From Odobenus rosmarus divergens (Eukaryota > Chordata > Mammalia > Carnivora > Odobenidae): a stretch of DNA of 64,000 bases. The notes beneath the pieces were generated by a model. It did no database searches. It was not told the DNA's origin and was given only the letters and a program-made list of their open reading frames with translations. Every line of letters begins with the position of its first letter. Position 1 is the first letter of the stretch. The position numbers were made by a program, and so were the translations under genes. Positions 34,166 to 46,995 of the stretch are shown here, in pieces. Location: the NCBI RefSeq assembly GCF_000321225.1, contig NW_004450479.1, positions 208,507 to 272,506 on the forward strand, written 5' to 3'.

Positions 34166-35210
34166 TTCCTACAGAAAAGAAAAATGTTTAATGATTTAGG
34201 ATAAATATATTAGATGAAAACAGTTGTGACTTAGACAAAGCTGTGTCTTCTAGACTCTCTCATGTTACGGAAGGCCTTCTGACCTGGCTTTTAAGTTCTG
34301 CCTCTAATTGATTTTTTTAAAATCTCCAGTCCCAGGGAGTTCATCATAAAAAGTGCTTGGTGAAGAATTGCATTTAGTTCACTGGGAGCTGACGTTGGGA
34401 GGAGAGGAACTTGAGAGGCAGCCCACAGTCCCTGTACCTGTGTGCGGGCGCTGAGTCAGAGCCCCCTTCCTCAGAAGGGCACAACCTGGCCACAGCAAGG
34501 AGCACCCTGAAACTTCCCCAGAAGAGATGAAGACCTAACTCAGGCTGAGTTGTTTTCGGACGGGATGTCAGTTCCTGGGAGAGGTGACAGTGGGGGGGGT
34601 GGGGTGTGCAGCCCCAGATACAGGAGCCCCTTGGTCTGCCTATGCCCCCCAAAGCTTGTAAGGTGAGGAGGGCCCAAGAGTGACAGGCAGGATGAAGGGC
34701 ATCTCTCTCTTTGTCCCTTTCAGAATGAGATAAATATTACAGAACCCTTGAGAGACTGCTGTCTCATTCAGTAGGACTGGGGGTGCAAGGGGTCAGTAAG
34801 GGGGAGAAGACGTGACACTTCAAGAAATGCCTGGAAAGACGCAGCCCTGAAAAATTGCAGGTGTTCTGCCCTCCGCAGTTACGTGGAACCTGAAATGACC
34901 CATGTCAGTGAGGTGTTAAGGAGATCTCTTTGTGTTGCTGGAGGTTGCGGTGTGTGAACTGTGGGAAATTTGTTCGGCTGGGCTTTGCTGCAGGTTCAGA
35001 GAAAACATTCCTTCCTCCCTCCCCAAAGGGAAGTTGGAAAGGTGAATTTGAAGGTCAGAGCACAGAGCAGAGGCAGCCATTATGCAGAGGACAGGAGAAA
35101 CTAAGGCCTGAGGGGGAGAGCCCCGGGCAGGACCCCTGAGCCCCCCCTGCTCGCTTCCTCCTTGTTCTGGGCACATGCGTTGGAAGGGACCCCTGATGAC
35201 CTGCGTGCTC
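34166..35210. other. Intronic unique sequence
   Basis: No gene or clear repeat was identified. Confidence 0.45.
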
Positions 35211-35214
35211 CCTG

Positions 35215-35552
35215 CTGTTCATCCCCCCGTGCGCGTGCACACGCTGCGGCTCATACCTGCATGTGTGTGCACGCGCTCTGCAGCTCGTACCCACGCGTGC
35301 GCCCCACTGCTCATCCCCCCGTGCACGTGCACGTGCTGCGGCTCATACCTGCGTGTGTATGCGCACGCTCTGCAGCTCGTACCCACGCGTGCGCCCCGCT
35401 GCTCATCCCCCCATGCACGTGCACGTGCTGTGGCTCATACCTGCGTGTGTATGCACGCGCTCTGCAGCTCGTACCCACGCGTACGCCCTGCTGTTCATCC
35501 CCCGTGCACGTGCTGCGGCTCATACCTGTGTGTGTGTGTGTGTGTGTGTGTG
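35215..35552 (+). repeat. 92-nt minisatellite plus (TG)n
   Basis: About 3.6 copies of a 92-nt unit are anchored by ctgcggctcatacctg at 35244, 35336, 35428 (one change) and 35513, with a CpG/CA-rich body (gtgcacgtgcacgtgctg). A TG run follows at 35528-35552. Long Cys/Ala/His-rich frames of up to 208 codons on + (35162-35801) are products of the repeat. Confidence 0.93.
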
Positions 35553-38500
35553 CGTGCGCGCACTCTGGGGCTTGTACCTGTGTGTGTGTGCCAAGCACCA
35601 GCAGGTTGTGTTTCCCTCAGGGTCAGCCCCTCTGCACCTTCCTGGCCAACGGGCTGTTCCTGCGGCTCATCCACCCATTCGTTGAACATTCTTGGGATGC
35701 GGTGTCAGGGCAGAGTGCAGGACGGATGCGTCCTGCTGGCTGTGGGGCGTGTGCTTGCCAGGACTGAAGGTGAACCCCGAGGACGCTCTGGGAGGTGCTG
35801 AGAACAAGGAACAGGGCCCAGCTCACTGCCCACTTCACAGGTGACCTGGGGGTGGGCAGGGGTCTGGGCCGGTTGTGGGCTACGCCACTAGACCCACAGG
35901 GCAGCATGAGGCTGCCCGAAGGCTGTGTGCCCAAACGGGAAGCCTGAGCCTTGCATCTTCAGCAGTCTCTACTTTGCTGGGTTGAGCATTTTCTTGCTTT
36001 ATCCTCCTGACTAACTCAGTCTCCAGGGCTCTGGGCTCCAGGGGACACTGATGAGCATGTCTCTGAGTGAAGACTCCCATCAGTCACCCAAGCCTTCTCT
36101 TCTTGGACTAATGAGGACTTGGGATCTTCCGGCCTATCTGAAATTTTATAAATGCATATTACCCCGTTCATTTGGGAGCAAGATTTCAAACCCTGGTGTT
36201 CATCTTTTCATCCATGGAGGAATATCATGTTAAAACATAAGTACTGTATGCCCATTTCCCACCGCTTGGGGTGGCTGTCTTCCCCCCCGCCCTGCACAGC
36301 TGGCTGTCAGGGGAGAGCCAGACCCACTGCTGTGGCAGGATTACTAGACGGGGGTGCTACCCATTCATCCACCAATTCTCCCAAACAACCCCCTGAGGCT
36401 GGCGCTGTCCCTCATCCCGACAACATGCCTAGGCAGCTCCATGCAGCTTCTGGACTCCCTAAATGGCCCAGCAATCAACAGTGCAGCCTGGAGTCCCACC
36501 CAGAGGGGACACCAACACCCAGGGCCTCCCCACCCTGACCCGGGGTATCTTCTCAGAGGTCATGCCACATGGGGACTCTGAGGAAAGGCCACCACGTGCA
36601 TGCGGGCTCTCAGTATTAGGCCACACAGCCCGCCAGGGAAGGCCCTCCCTTAATGGGTCCTTGGTGTGACTGCTGTGTAGACCACCACCTTGGGCAAGCT
36701 GCCACTCTGAACCCTCCCTCCTTGTCTGCAAAACAGCGTAACCACCCCTGCCTGTCATTGCTGCAGTGCCCTGGTGCCTGGAAGGCCGGCCGTCCATCCT
36801 GGGAAGGGCGTACCTGCCCTTGGGAAGAATACTGCCCTGGAGTCCCTGCACCTGTGTGGGCCTCTGGGAAGGGCCCTGGTTGGGGCAGGAAGCAGGCCAG
36901 CAGACAACGCAGAATGTCAAGAGATATCTGGAAATTGGGCCACTGTGGGGTCTTTGGTACACTCTCCCCTCGGCCACACGGGAGAGACCTGAAACTGCCC
37001 CAAGAGCACAGGCATGCTCAAGGAAGACATGAGAGCCTCACAGAAAGTAAAACCTGGTGCAAAGCCCCACAACATACACACAGACCCATCGCCTGAGGTG
37101 TGGGAGCACAACCCTGACGTGTCACTGGGTGGCTAAGCCACGCTCCGTGTGCCACTCTCCCTCAGGGGAAGAAAACCCATCAGTGGAATCTGCCACCGAG
37201 TGGGCACAGTTGGTGGATGAAGCCGACCCCAAGGCAACTACTTTTCTGTAAATATCTTCAAGAACCAAGGGAAACAGTGTTTCAGAATTTAAAGGGAAGT
37301 ATGGTGAGAATGACATACAGGTGGAATCTCAACAAAGGTAGAAGTTATTTTAAAACAAAAGGAAATTCTAGAGTTAGAAAGTACATACTTGTAACTGAAA
37401 CAAAAAGCTCATTGGAGGGGCCCAACCCCCTACGTGAGATTGGAGGCGACAGCAGGTGCAGCCGCGGGGGCTTTCTGACCCAACTGTGATGCATCTGAAA
37501 TACTCTTTCTCTGGGTGGACAGGTGATGGAGGCTGCCGGCACATCCAGAACTTAATTTGGAAATAATTGCTAGTTTCTCCATCTGAGTCTGTCTGGACTT
37601 GGTGGTTGAACACCAGACACCTGCCAACATGGCCTGCAGGGGAGTGAACCCCCGAGGGGAGTGCAGCAGGGGTAGAGGGGCTCCCTCAGCAGTGGTGGGG
37701 TGTTGTGCATGCAGCAGGGGTAGAGGTGGGTAGAGCTGGGGGCTCGGGCAGGGTCTGGAGGTAGCCCCGCAGGAGGCAGGGCTTGGGAGCCCTGCTGCCC
37801 CCCTCATGCCAGGCTCGCTGCCCCCGCCATCAGCCTCCCTGCTGGCGGAGTCCCCCCTGCACCCCTGGGGCCAAGCCTCGTTCTTCCTGGGCCTGCTTTA
37901 CCACCTGGTGGACGAGACACCAGGGGCTGAATTGTGAGAAAATGTGGGAGCTGTGCATTCATTAAGCAAATTTCCCTGCTCCTGCCTCGTCTTGGAGAGC
38001 AGTGCCAGGTCCCAGTAGGATGTGTGGCTCAGAACCACAGACCAGCCCCGAGAGGCGAAGGCCGGGCCACTGGCACAGTGTTCCCCACATACGGCCAGAC
38101 TCACATTGCCGCGAAGGGCCGAGAGCAGTGTCTGAGCTCAGAACCTTGGAGTTTGCTGTAAGCACGAAGTAGAAAATGGTTTTTATCTCACACCAAATTA
38201 GTTCATGTTGTAATGTGTCAAGCTTGCTTGAATGGGGCAAGAAAACACCTAAAGATTCCTCCAATGTGCAGAGCAGATTTTAGAACTAAGGCTGGTAACT
38301 CTCATGTTATCATGAGCACTTACATTTTCTGGGTAAAAAAATGAAGGGCTGTCATTAAGAAATTTTCAGGATATTCTTGTCACCCAGATGTCCCTGCCAC
38401 CCCCAGCACCTTTGTCCCTCGTTAGTGTGGAGCTGCAGTGCCGGCAGGGGCGGGGAGGAGCCAGCTGGCCCTGAGCGGCAGGAGCGGCCCCATCGACTGT

Positions 38501-40250
38501 GGCAAAGACCTGATTGTGTGGCTGGGAAGAGCCTATCCTGGGTCACCTGTGGTGGGTGAAAGCCCCCGAAACGCATGGGATCCCAGCATTTGGAGAGGCA
38601 TTTTCACCAGGACTCCGTTCTCTCTTACACAGCCCCCCGGAAAGGCTCACACCCCCCTGGCCCATGCACATCTGAATTGGCTGAGTCTCATTCGCCTGCG
38701 GGTGTGCACACTCACACTCCCTGTCCCTCTCCTAGACACACACACACTCCGATGTGCGCTCCCTGCCATGACACAGGGCAGAGGTCGCCTCCAGGCCACA
38801 GTGCCTGGAGCCGGCCTGGCATGGCCACCTCTGCTTGCTGCACACATGGACAGGCCCCCCAGTGCATGCATGTGGCACATGAGCCCTCTGCGGCTGTCTC
38901 CTCTGCAGGCTGTGTGAGAGGGGGCGACCCAGAAGAACTCACGGGCCTGGGAGCCCAGAGGGGACTTTGCCCACACAAAGGGTCCGAGGCTCGGAGAGAC
39001 ATGGTGCTCCAGCTCCAAGGAGAAGCTGCTCCTATGGAATGAGGACCCTGCCCCCACAGTCCGGGAAGCAGTGAGGTGCGGGCCAGTCTCTTCATGGGCA
39101 CCACGCCATCCACGACTCCTACCCCAGTGCATCTCAGGCCATCTCCGGCCCATGCCACATGCATCCTGCAGCCAAAGCATGCGATAGCCACTCAGAAAGC
39201 CAGGCTGGCAGAGACATTCTGAAGTCTGAACTACCATTGTCTTGAACTCACGTCCTCCAGTGAAAGTAGGGATGTTTGGTTTGGCTGAGACGTTTCTGGG
39301 AATCAGCCGAGTGGGGCTGCTGAACCTGCCCCTCGGTGCACCCACAAACAGCCTCTGGTGGTCATTGGCCTTCACCCCTTTGGCTCTGCTTCCAGAGGGC
39401 GAATAAACACAAGGGCCTGGCCTGGGGCATTGGGTCCACGGAGGACCAAACCATCTGAGGCACGGCTAGCAGAGCTGAGCGCCCTGAACCTCCTCTCCTA
39501 CAGCAGCTGTGCGGGGTGGCCCTGCTCTCCGTGGGAAGGCTTCCTGGGTGGTCCCCGTGAGCCTCGGGCTGTGGTCATGGCAGGCTCAGCATGGCCACAC
39601 GGGGCAGGGGTGGCCTCTGAGCCCTCCTGATTTAGAGGCTGGTCTGTCCTCCCGGGAGCCTGAGTCCAGAAGCTGGCAGGTGGACCGCACACCACGCGGG
39701 AGTGTTTGTCCGCGTCAGTGGCTGGCTGCAAGCATCTCACACCTGGGCCGTGCTTGGGAATTGTGCTCTGGGACTCGTGTGCAGGAGGCCAGGACCTAGC
39801 CAGCAGGGGGCAGAGAGAGGTCAGAGCGCATGTGGGGGTCGTGTGGAGAGGTGGAGGAGGTCAGACGCGAGAACGCTGTGTCAGGCCCTGGAGGCTATCT
39901 GGTGGGTGCAGCCAGGGAGTCTGCGGCCCGTGTGGATGGAGGGATGGAGTGATGCCCAGGGCCTGCTCGGCCATCCAGGGGTTAGTGGCCCACGGGACCC
40001 ATGAGGAGCGATGAGTCCGGGGTGTTGCTTTTCAGCAGCTCAAACATCTTAGCACACTCCAGAAGGTTCCCTTAGAAAGGACTGCCACACCCCCAGAGCC
40101 TTGGCCCCATCCTGGGCAACGGTGAGCCCACCCGCATCCGCGCCAGCGCCTGGTGTCCTGGGTTCCTCTTCGTTTCCCCCACGGAGCGTGTCAGAGCCGC
40201 TACCCTCGCACCTCTGTGGGGCGTCTGCGCAAGCCCCTCGCTTACCATTG
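35553..40250. other. GC-rich intronic sequence
   Basis: No host-gene exon was found. A possible MIR lies at 36670-36770 (cttgggcaagctgccactct, then cttgtctgcaaaacagcg). A good CTCF-like motif is at 39800-39813. The 242-codon minus frame at 38647-39375 shows no recognised domain. Confidence 0.5.
39800..39813 (+). promoter_or_regulatory. CTCF-like motif
   Basis: The string ccagcagggggcag matches all 14 positions of the common CTCF core CCASYAGRKGGCRS. It is outside any SINE. Occupancy cannot be told from sequence. Confidence 0.5.
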
Positions 40251-40254
40251 CTCT

Positions 40255-41470
40255 TTCGCCTTTTTACTGAGTTGTGAGAGTTCTTTCAAACTCCAGAAAC
40301 ATGTCCCTCACTAGATCTGTGTGCCTGACACATTGTGAGTGTTTCCTCTTAGTCCCTGGTTGGTCCCTTCATTTTCTTGTCTCATCGTTCAAAGAGGTGA
40401 CATTTTCAGTTTTGATGAAATGCAGTCTATTAATATTTCCTTTTTATTTTGCAAATTTTTGCTCTGTTTTATAAAAGTTGGCTATCCTCCATTTGCAAGC
40501 ATTTTCCTACGTATGTCTTCTAGAAGCTTTATAATTCTAGCTCTTACGTTTAGATCCATCATCCACTTTGAGGTAAATTTGGTATGTGCTGTGAGGTAAG
40601 GGTTGGCCTGTTGACCTTAAATCCTGGGGCCTCACGAACCCTTCTGTGTAGAGTCCAGCGAATACTCTTCCATCCATGTGTCTGTCCTGTCGTGATTCCA
40701 AACCAGAGACTGGTTCTCAGGCTTTCACCCGCAAACAAGATGTTGGTCCTTAGCGGCTTGAATAAATTCCTTTCCGTTCCTGGTGTTCTGAGAGGTTGTA
40801 CCTTGATTGGGTGTTGGATTTTGTCATGCTTTTTCTGTATCTATTAAAATGATCATATGATTTTTTCCTGATTTTCAAACGTTGAACCAAACTTGAATGT
40901 GTAGGAAAAACACCACGTGGTCAAGAAGTGTGTGTGTGTCTGGGCTGGATTGTTAATTATCTGTGAAGGACCCGTGCATCTCTGTCCACAAGAGGCATTG
41001 CTCTGTGGTTCACTTGTGATATTTTTGTCTGGTTTTGGCATCAAGTTAATGCTGACCTTTTAAGATGGGTTGAAATATTCTCCCCCTCCTTTATTTATGA
41101 AGGAGTTTATGTGAGATTGGTGTTCTTTCTTTCTTTAATGGTTGGTAGAATGCACCAACGATAATTTTGAATTATGAATTCCAGTGTTTAATTGATACGG
41201 AGATGTTTGGATTTCTGTTCTTAATTGGCATCTCTCAAGGGATTTGTCCATTTGATCTGAGTCATTGAACTTACTGGCATAGACGTGTGAATAACCCTCT
41301 TTCTCCCTTATTAATGTCTGTGGCTGACATTCAGCCCATTCTGCTGGGGGCCTGGGCTCTCTTTGCTGCCAAACGCCCTCCCTTTGTCCAGAAGTGACCG
41401 ATGTCCCCAGTCGGCCTTTGCTGTGCATTTCCTTATTCCACGGGTCTGCATCACTAAAGAACGGGTTGGA
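40255..41470 (-). mobile_element. Antisense old L1 ORF2 fragment
   Basis: Motifs 'tcagttttgatgaaatgcag', 'ttagatccatcatccacttt' and 'tggttttggcatcaagttaa' give reverse ORF2 order. Stops and shifts are everywhere. Confidence 0.75.
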
Positions 41471-41484
41471 TTGCTTTGCAGACA

Positions 41485-41815
41485 GACACTTAGTTCTAGC
41501 CAATAGAAGTATAACATGAGCCATAAATGCAAGGCAAAATATAGTTTGAAGTTTTTTAGTAGTTATATTAAAAAGGTTTGAAGAAGTAGATGAATTTAAT
41601 TATAATAATAAATTTTATTTAATCTAATGTACACAAAATTCTTTCAACATGTGATCAATAGAAAAATATCAACGAGATAACATTCTTTTTTCAGACCAAG
41701 TCTTCAGAATCCAGCATGTATGTTACACTCACCACATGTCCAGCAGGCCCAGCTCAGGCACCCATAGCCCACGTGCTTGGGGACTGGGCCTCAGGTATTC
41801 AGCTGCAGTTAACCT
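41485..41815 (+). mobile_element. hAT-Charlie-like DNA transposon relic
   Basis: The segment 'agccaatagaagtataacat', 'gagccataaatgcaag', 'aataataaattttatttaat' and 'ttcaacatgtgatcaataga' matches a well-known AT-rich mammalian hAT relic (MER5 relatives). Confidence 0.65.
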
Positions 41816-42330
41816 ACCAGAAAATGCCTCTGGATTTTTGCTAAGTAGGAGTTGAAAACAGGAAGTTCAGGTTTTGCTTTGTAAAAGTTCCCAAATAGCA
41901 ATATGAAACCGTTTTTTTCTGACAGTCAGGGAAGTAATGGAGCACATTTGTGGGGACTGATGTTTTGGGTTTGCTAGAAAATGCTGGTGTTCGGAGGCCC
42001 TTCTATGGTGTCTGGGGTTGGGGAGCCCCTGGATTCCAGGACCCTTGAAGCCCCTCCCAAAGTACCGAAACCCTGATAGGCAGAAAGCAAGGCACGTAGT
42101 CCCTGACAAACCACCTCGGGGTGTTGGTCCAGCCGCAGGCCCCATTGATCCGATTTCTGTCTCTAGAGATTAGAATTCCTGTCTTTAGGACTTTTTGTAG
42201 ACAGAGGCTGCCTTCCTTCAGTCAGTGAAAGCCGCCAGTCTCCACGTTGTACCTGAGCTGCTGGGGAGAGGCCCCCTGCGCTCTGTTCTACAGTGTCTGT
42301 CACCCGTGTTGAATAACACGGGGGTTGCTT
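41816..42330. other. Intronic sequence, nothing clear
   Basis: No gene or confident repeat was seen. Confidence 0.4.
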
Positions 42331-42560
42331 CCAGTTCTGTCTGTTGTGCATAAAGCTGCTTTGAATGTTCACGGACAGGTTTTGTGTGGACATAGGTTTT
42401 TATTTTCCCGGGACACCCCGGCTGGGGTGGCTGGCTGTGTGGAAGGTCTGAGCAGCTACTCCGCTGTTTGCAAGCTGGGTGTGTGTTCACTGTCCCCTCC
42501 CCGGTCTGAGATTTCGTTCAGTGGTGTCAGTCTTTGATTTTAGCATTCATCAGGCTGTAC
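42331..42560 (-). mobile_element. Antisense L1 3' end fragment
   Basis: The segment tctgttgtgcataaagctgc, then ttgaatgttcacggacagg and tttgtgtggacatagg, is the reverse of an L1 3' end (compare 4495-4560). Confidence 0.6.
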
Positions 42561-42889
42561 TGTGTCTCGTTACAGTCAAATTTCCCTGCCCCTGGCATCC
42601 ACGTCACTCGACACCAGTAGCACTCACCCCAGGTGTAGGACTACCAAGCCTGCCTGAACATTTCGAGACATCCCCCTGGAAATGTTACCTTATGTGGAAA
42701 AGGGGTCTTTGCAGCTGGGACTGAGGGTCTTGTGACAGGGGACTATCCTGGATGGTGCAGGCAGGCCCGAACAGGGAGGCAGAGACAGGGGGCCCAGGCC
42801 ACGTGAGGAAGAGGTAGAAAGGGGCCAGAGCGGAGGCACGCGGGGCGCACAGGTGTTGTGAAGATGGAAGTCCTCCCCAGACCAACCCA

Positions 42890-44225
42890 CCCGAACGTCA
42901 ACACAACCCCAGTCAGAATCACAGCAGGCTTAGTAGTAACTGACCAACTCGTTGCAAAATTTGTTGGAAATGTAGAGATTTAGAAGAGCCAAAATTCATC
43001 TGGGCAAGAGCGTAGTTAGAGGCCAGCAGTACCCGACTCCGAGGCGGTGAGGGTTGGCACAAGGACAGACGCACAGACCGCTGATCTTTCATGGACGTGC
43101 TCAGAAGAGAAGACGGCGCCGGGACGCCCGCATGTCCACGTGCAGTAGGAAGACGGCGCCGGGACGCCCGCGTGTCCACGTGCAGTAGGAAGACGGCGCC
43201 GGGACGCCCGCGTGTCCACGTGCAGTAGGAAGACAGCGCCGGGACGCCCGCGTGTCCACGTGCAGTAAAACTGAACCTGAAAAACCTCACACCACTGATA
43301 AAAAGTTAATTCAACATGGATCCTAGAAGTAAATGTGAAACTTAAAACTATAAAACTTATGGAAGAAAACAGAAAAAAGTCTTTGTGACCTTGGGTTAGG
43401 CAGGAAGCCGTGGGGTAAGACACACCAGAATCACAGTCCCTGAGAACAGTGAGGCAGTTGGGCTTCATCAGCCTCACGGACGTCCATGAAAGATTAGCCA
43501 GGAGACCAGGAGGCATGTTTGCAAATCACATCCAATAATTGCCTCGTGCCCGGAGTGGGAGAGCTCCGTGGAGCTTTCCGGAGTCTAAGAAAACAAACAT
43601 CCCAGTAAAAGGGGGACCGGTGACTGGAACAGGTGCTTCATCAGGTTAGATGTCTGGATGGCAAATTAGTGCAGCCTCGTTAGTCGTTAGAAAGATGTGA
43701 AGTGCACAGTGAGACACACACCTGTTAGCACGTCTGAAATGAAAAGGACCACGGTACCCAGTGTTCCTTGGGACTTGGCCGGTCAGAGCGCAGAAAGAAC
43801 CATGTGGACGTGCTTTGTAGACGCTCCTGTGCACCTGCCCTTACCACCAACCCCCTCAGGGCTGCTCACCCCAGAGAAATGAAAGCGCCGTCCGCACAGA
43901 GACCGCGTGTTCTGGGCCCTGCAGGCCCATCAGCAGGCGCATGGAAGAGCAAGTGTGGTTTTACTGAGCACAGGAAACCGGAGGAGGAAGAGCACTTGCT
44001 GTGTGGCCCTGTTTGTGTAGAATTCTAGGAAATGCAGGCCAGCATTTGTGACAGTTGCCTGGGATGGAGGTGGGGAGGTGGCCAGGGCACGAGGAACATG
44101 GCAGGTGTGGCTAGCTCAGAACCCTGAGTGTGGCATGTGGCCCAGGGGTGCACACATAGGTGGAGTTTATCGAACTGTATAAATACGTACAGCTCGTTGC
44201 ATGGCATACTTCAGTAAAACTAAAA
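42890..44225 (+). mobile_element. Sense old L1, ORF2 to 3' end, with internal minisatellite
   Basis: The 'cagaatcacagcaggctta' region, 'aaaactataaaacttatgga', 'ttgggcttcatcagcctcac' and the end 'ggagtttatcgaactgtata' follow L1 order. Frames are broken. A 40-nt tandem repeat interrupts it at 43110-43267. Confidence 0.75.
43110..43267 (+). repeat. 40-nt CpG-rich minisatellite inside L1
   Basis: Nearly four copies start at 43111, 43151, 43191 and 43231 with agacggcgcc (agacagcgcc in the last). Units differ by only one or two bases, so the expansion is recent compared with the old L1 around it. Confidence 0.95.
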
Positions 44226-46200
44226 AAGTCCCATAACCACGGGGAGACATCAGTGGGCAGCCCGATGCACGGGCTGGAGCTTGAGGGCAGTTAGAGGTCT
44301 GGGGTGGCCCCTGGAGCAGAGCTGTGAGCACCCCCACACTGGAGATGAAGTGTGTGCCTCTTACGGTGGCATGTTTGTGTCCCCCAGATTCAGCATGATG
44401 GAGTTGGGGGACCTTTGGGAGGTCATGGGGGTGAGGCCCCTGTGATGGGACCAGTGAGTGCCCTTGTCAGACGAGACCCCAGAGCTCACAGAAGAAGGCG
44501 GCTCCCTGCAAGCAGGAGGCTCCCTGAGCGCGTCTGCTGTGCCGGCCCCATCTGTGGGGCACAGCAGCCCGTGCCCACAGAGACGGTGCCGATGAGCGGG
44601 GCCCATGTATATCAACCACACAAAATGCTGAGTCTCAAAGCCTGGGAGCCAAGCATATGTTGGTCGTTAAAATCAGTGGACATCAGTGGTGCACATCCTG
44701 GTCGTTCGATAAGGGGATCTGGTCTGGGTAGCACCTTGGGCCTTCCTGTGGCCCCTGGGCTTGGAGGTGTGGGGGTCCTGGGTGTGCAGGCAGGAGACTG
44801 ACCAGGTCCCAGTGTGGGGACCCCAGCCCCCCCAGCCCCGGGGGCTCCTCAGACCTGGCCTGGCTTCTCACAGGGGCCCTGCCTGCCGAGGGTCTGCACG
44901 GGAGGCCACTCTGCTGGTGACTGAGGTTGTTCCTTGCTGGGCCTGCCCTTGAGGCTGCCTGCCCGGGGCTAGTGAGAATCGGGGTGTGCGCATGCGTGCG
45001 GTGCAGAGATTATCGGGGTGGAAGGCCCTGCCTGTTATGCCTGGGGCTGGGAGAGGCAGGGGTGTTTGGGGCTCCCTTCCTGCGTGCTGCCACCCTTCTC
45101 CCCCTTCCCTGCATCAGTCTGACCCGGACCATCAGTGCAGGAGTCGTAATGGCTAAGGGGGGGGCTGGTCCCATCTGTCATCTTCCCAAATCCCTCCCAC
45201 CCCCAGAATGTCGAGGGAAAGAGCCCTGCTTCCTGGTGTCTGCAGCACTGACCCCAGAGAGGCCCCTCTGCCCCTCACTGGGCTAGCCTGGCAGAACCAG
45301 CCCCCAAGTCCTGCTGACGGGCCGATGCGGGGCCTGGTGTGGCTGAATCAGGGGTGGGGCTGGGTGGTCTGCCCTGGCCACTCAGGCACGCCGCGAGTGC
45401 TGGGAACAGCCCAGACTGGCCATCGTGGAGGAAAGGCTAGTTTTCTTCCAAGACCATTTTTGTCAAGGCTTCCTGTAATGAGTCTCAGGAAACTTTAGAG
45501 GCAGGATATGCTCATGAAGCCTAGATCACCTCCTCCCTGTGCTGCAGAACCGGGCACCAAAGGGAGACCCAGCCGACGGCCTCTGCTAGCTTCTTGCTCA
45601 CACACACTGGGTCCTGGGGGACAAGGAGGGGACGCCGGTGCCGAGGGAGTGGTCACTGGCCTTCCTTGGCTCCCACGGTTCCCTGTACACTCCACACAAC
45701 ATCAAATTAAAACACGGGATTCGTTCACTGTCTAAAGGGAACTGAAGACGGGTGAACTCTAAAAGGCTGTCGCCTCAAGCTCTGTCCTGCCGGCCTGCCG
45801 GCCTGCCTGCCCCCTGACCTCTGGTCTCCCGCGGGCTGCGTGGCGGGTCAGCAGTGCCTGGAACGGTGCCCGTGTGCACACCCTCAAATCCGCTCTGGCC
45901 TCGTTTCTTCACAAGTTACCCAAGAGAAAATTCCACAAGTGGGTTTCTCCTGTCCCCTGTGGCCAGCATCGTCCCCACAGAGAGACGTGAGCAGGGGGCA
46001 CAGGGGCGGGGAGCTTGAGCCTCGAGGCACCGAGAACCGCAGGCAGGTCCCTCCACACTGGCCCGTCTCACCTGTTGGGTCTTCACGTTGGGCCAAACGG
46101 TGGAGGTGTGCAGGGACTGCAGCTACTCCACTGTGTGTGCCTCTGGGTTTGTTTTGTAAACAGATGCCCTCTCCCAGGTGTCATTAAGCCTGGAAAAAAC
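44226..46200. other. GC-rich intronic sequence
   Basis: No exon or clear repeat was seen. Confidence 0.45.
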
Positions 46201-46204
46201 ATTT

Positions 46205-46335
46205 AAAAGTGAGAACATTTAGTTGTCCAAAAATTAACATACTATAAAATTGACTGTTTTTCCCTTTTCGGTATACAATTCTGAGTCTTACCGCACGTGC
46301 ACAGATTTGTGTAACCACCCCAACCTGGCTCGTTT
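46205..46335 (-). mobile_element. Antisense L1 3' UTR fragment
   Basis: The segment aaattaacatactataaaat, then tgactgtttttccc and acagatttgtgtaaccaccc, matches the L1 3' UTR family also seen at 4090-4190. Confidence 0.5.
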
Positions 46336-46774
46336 TGTGTAAAACAGCGATAAATGTCTGGACGTGTGCTTCCCTGGACTAGCACTCTGCACACCCCTCG
46401 TCCCCAGGAAAACGCAAATTATGAACCTGTCAGACAGGCAGGCAGCCACTGATGTCTCCCACGAAGAGGAAGCCCAGTGACCTACGTGATGGACGTGTAG
46501 TTCCCGAGAATTGCTACAGCCCTCCATGGTGGAGTGGACATGTGTGGGCTGAAGTGAGGGGTCTCAGAACCATGGAGGCTCAAGGCAAACACAGGTGACC
46601 CCGTCCTCAACAGTCACCGTGTAAGCGAGCTCACACGGCTGAGGCAGCTGCCGGGGAAACAGTATTGAAGCAGAAGCATGGGAGAGAGGGACTGTGCTCT
46701 CCGGCCACATGTGAGGAGGCGGGCCTGTCCTCAGTGGCAGTGAGTCACTGGACTACTGAGACCACATCCAGATC

Positions 46775-46995
46775 CAGTGGACGCTTGGACAACATGGGGT
46801 TTCAGGGTGCCGACCCTCTGCAGAAAAATCCATGGATGACATTTGACTCCCCAAAAACTTAACTGCTAATAGCCTACTATTGACCAGAAGCCTTGTCAAT
46901 AGCACGACGTCAATTAACACATATATTACATACTGTATTCCTCCAATAAAAGAAGCCAGAAAAAAGAACGTGTTACTGAGAAAATCTTAAGGAAA
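46775..46995 (+). mobile_element. TcMar-Tigger-type MITE (MER8-like)
   Basis: The segments 'gcttggacaacatggggttt', 'aacttaactgctaatagcct', 'actattgaccagaagccttg' and 'ttacatactgtattcctcca' match a MER8-like Tigger relic as I remember it. Confidence 0.65.

Noticed and set aside
35162..35801. Cys/Ala-rich + frames of about 200 codons
   Set aside because: Products of the 92-nt minisatellite and TG run.
38647..39375. 242-codon minus frame, the longest in the window
   Set aside because: No recognised domain, equally long frames on the other strand in GC-rich intron, no splice or promoter context.
43016..43516. 166-codon minus frame with a repeated HVDTRASRRR-like motif
   Set aside because: Made by the 40-nt minisatellite inside an L1.
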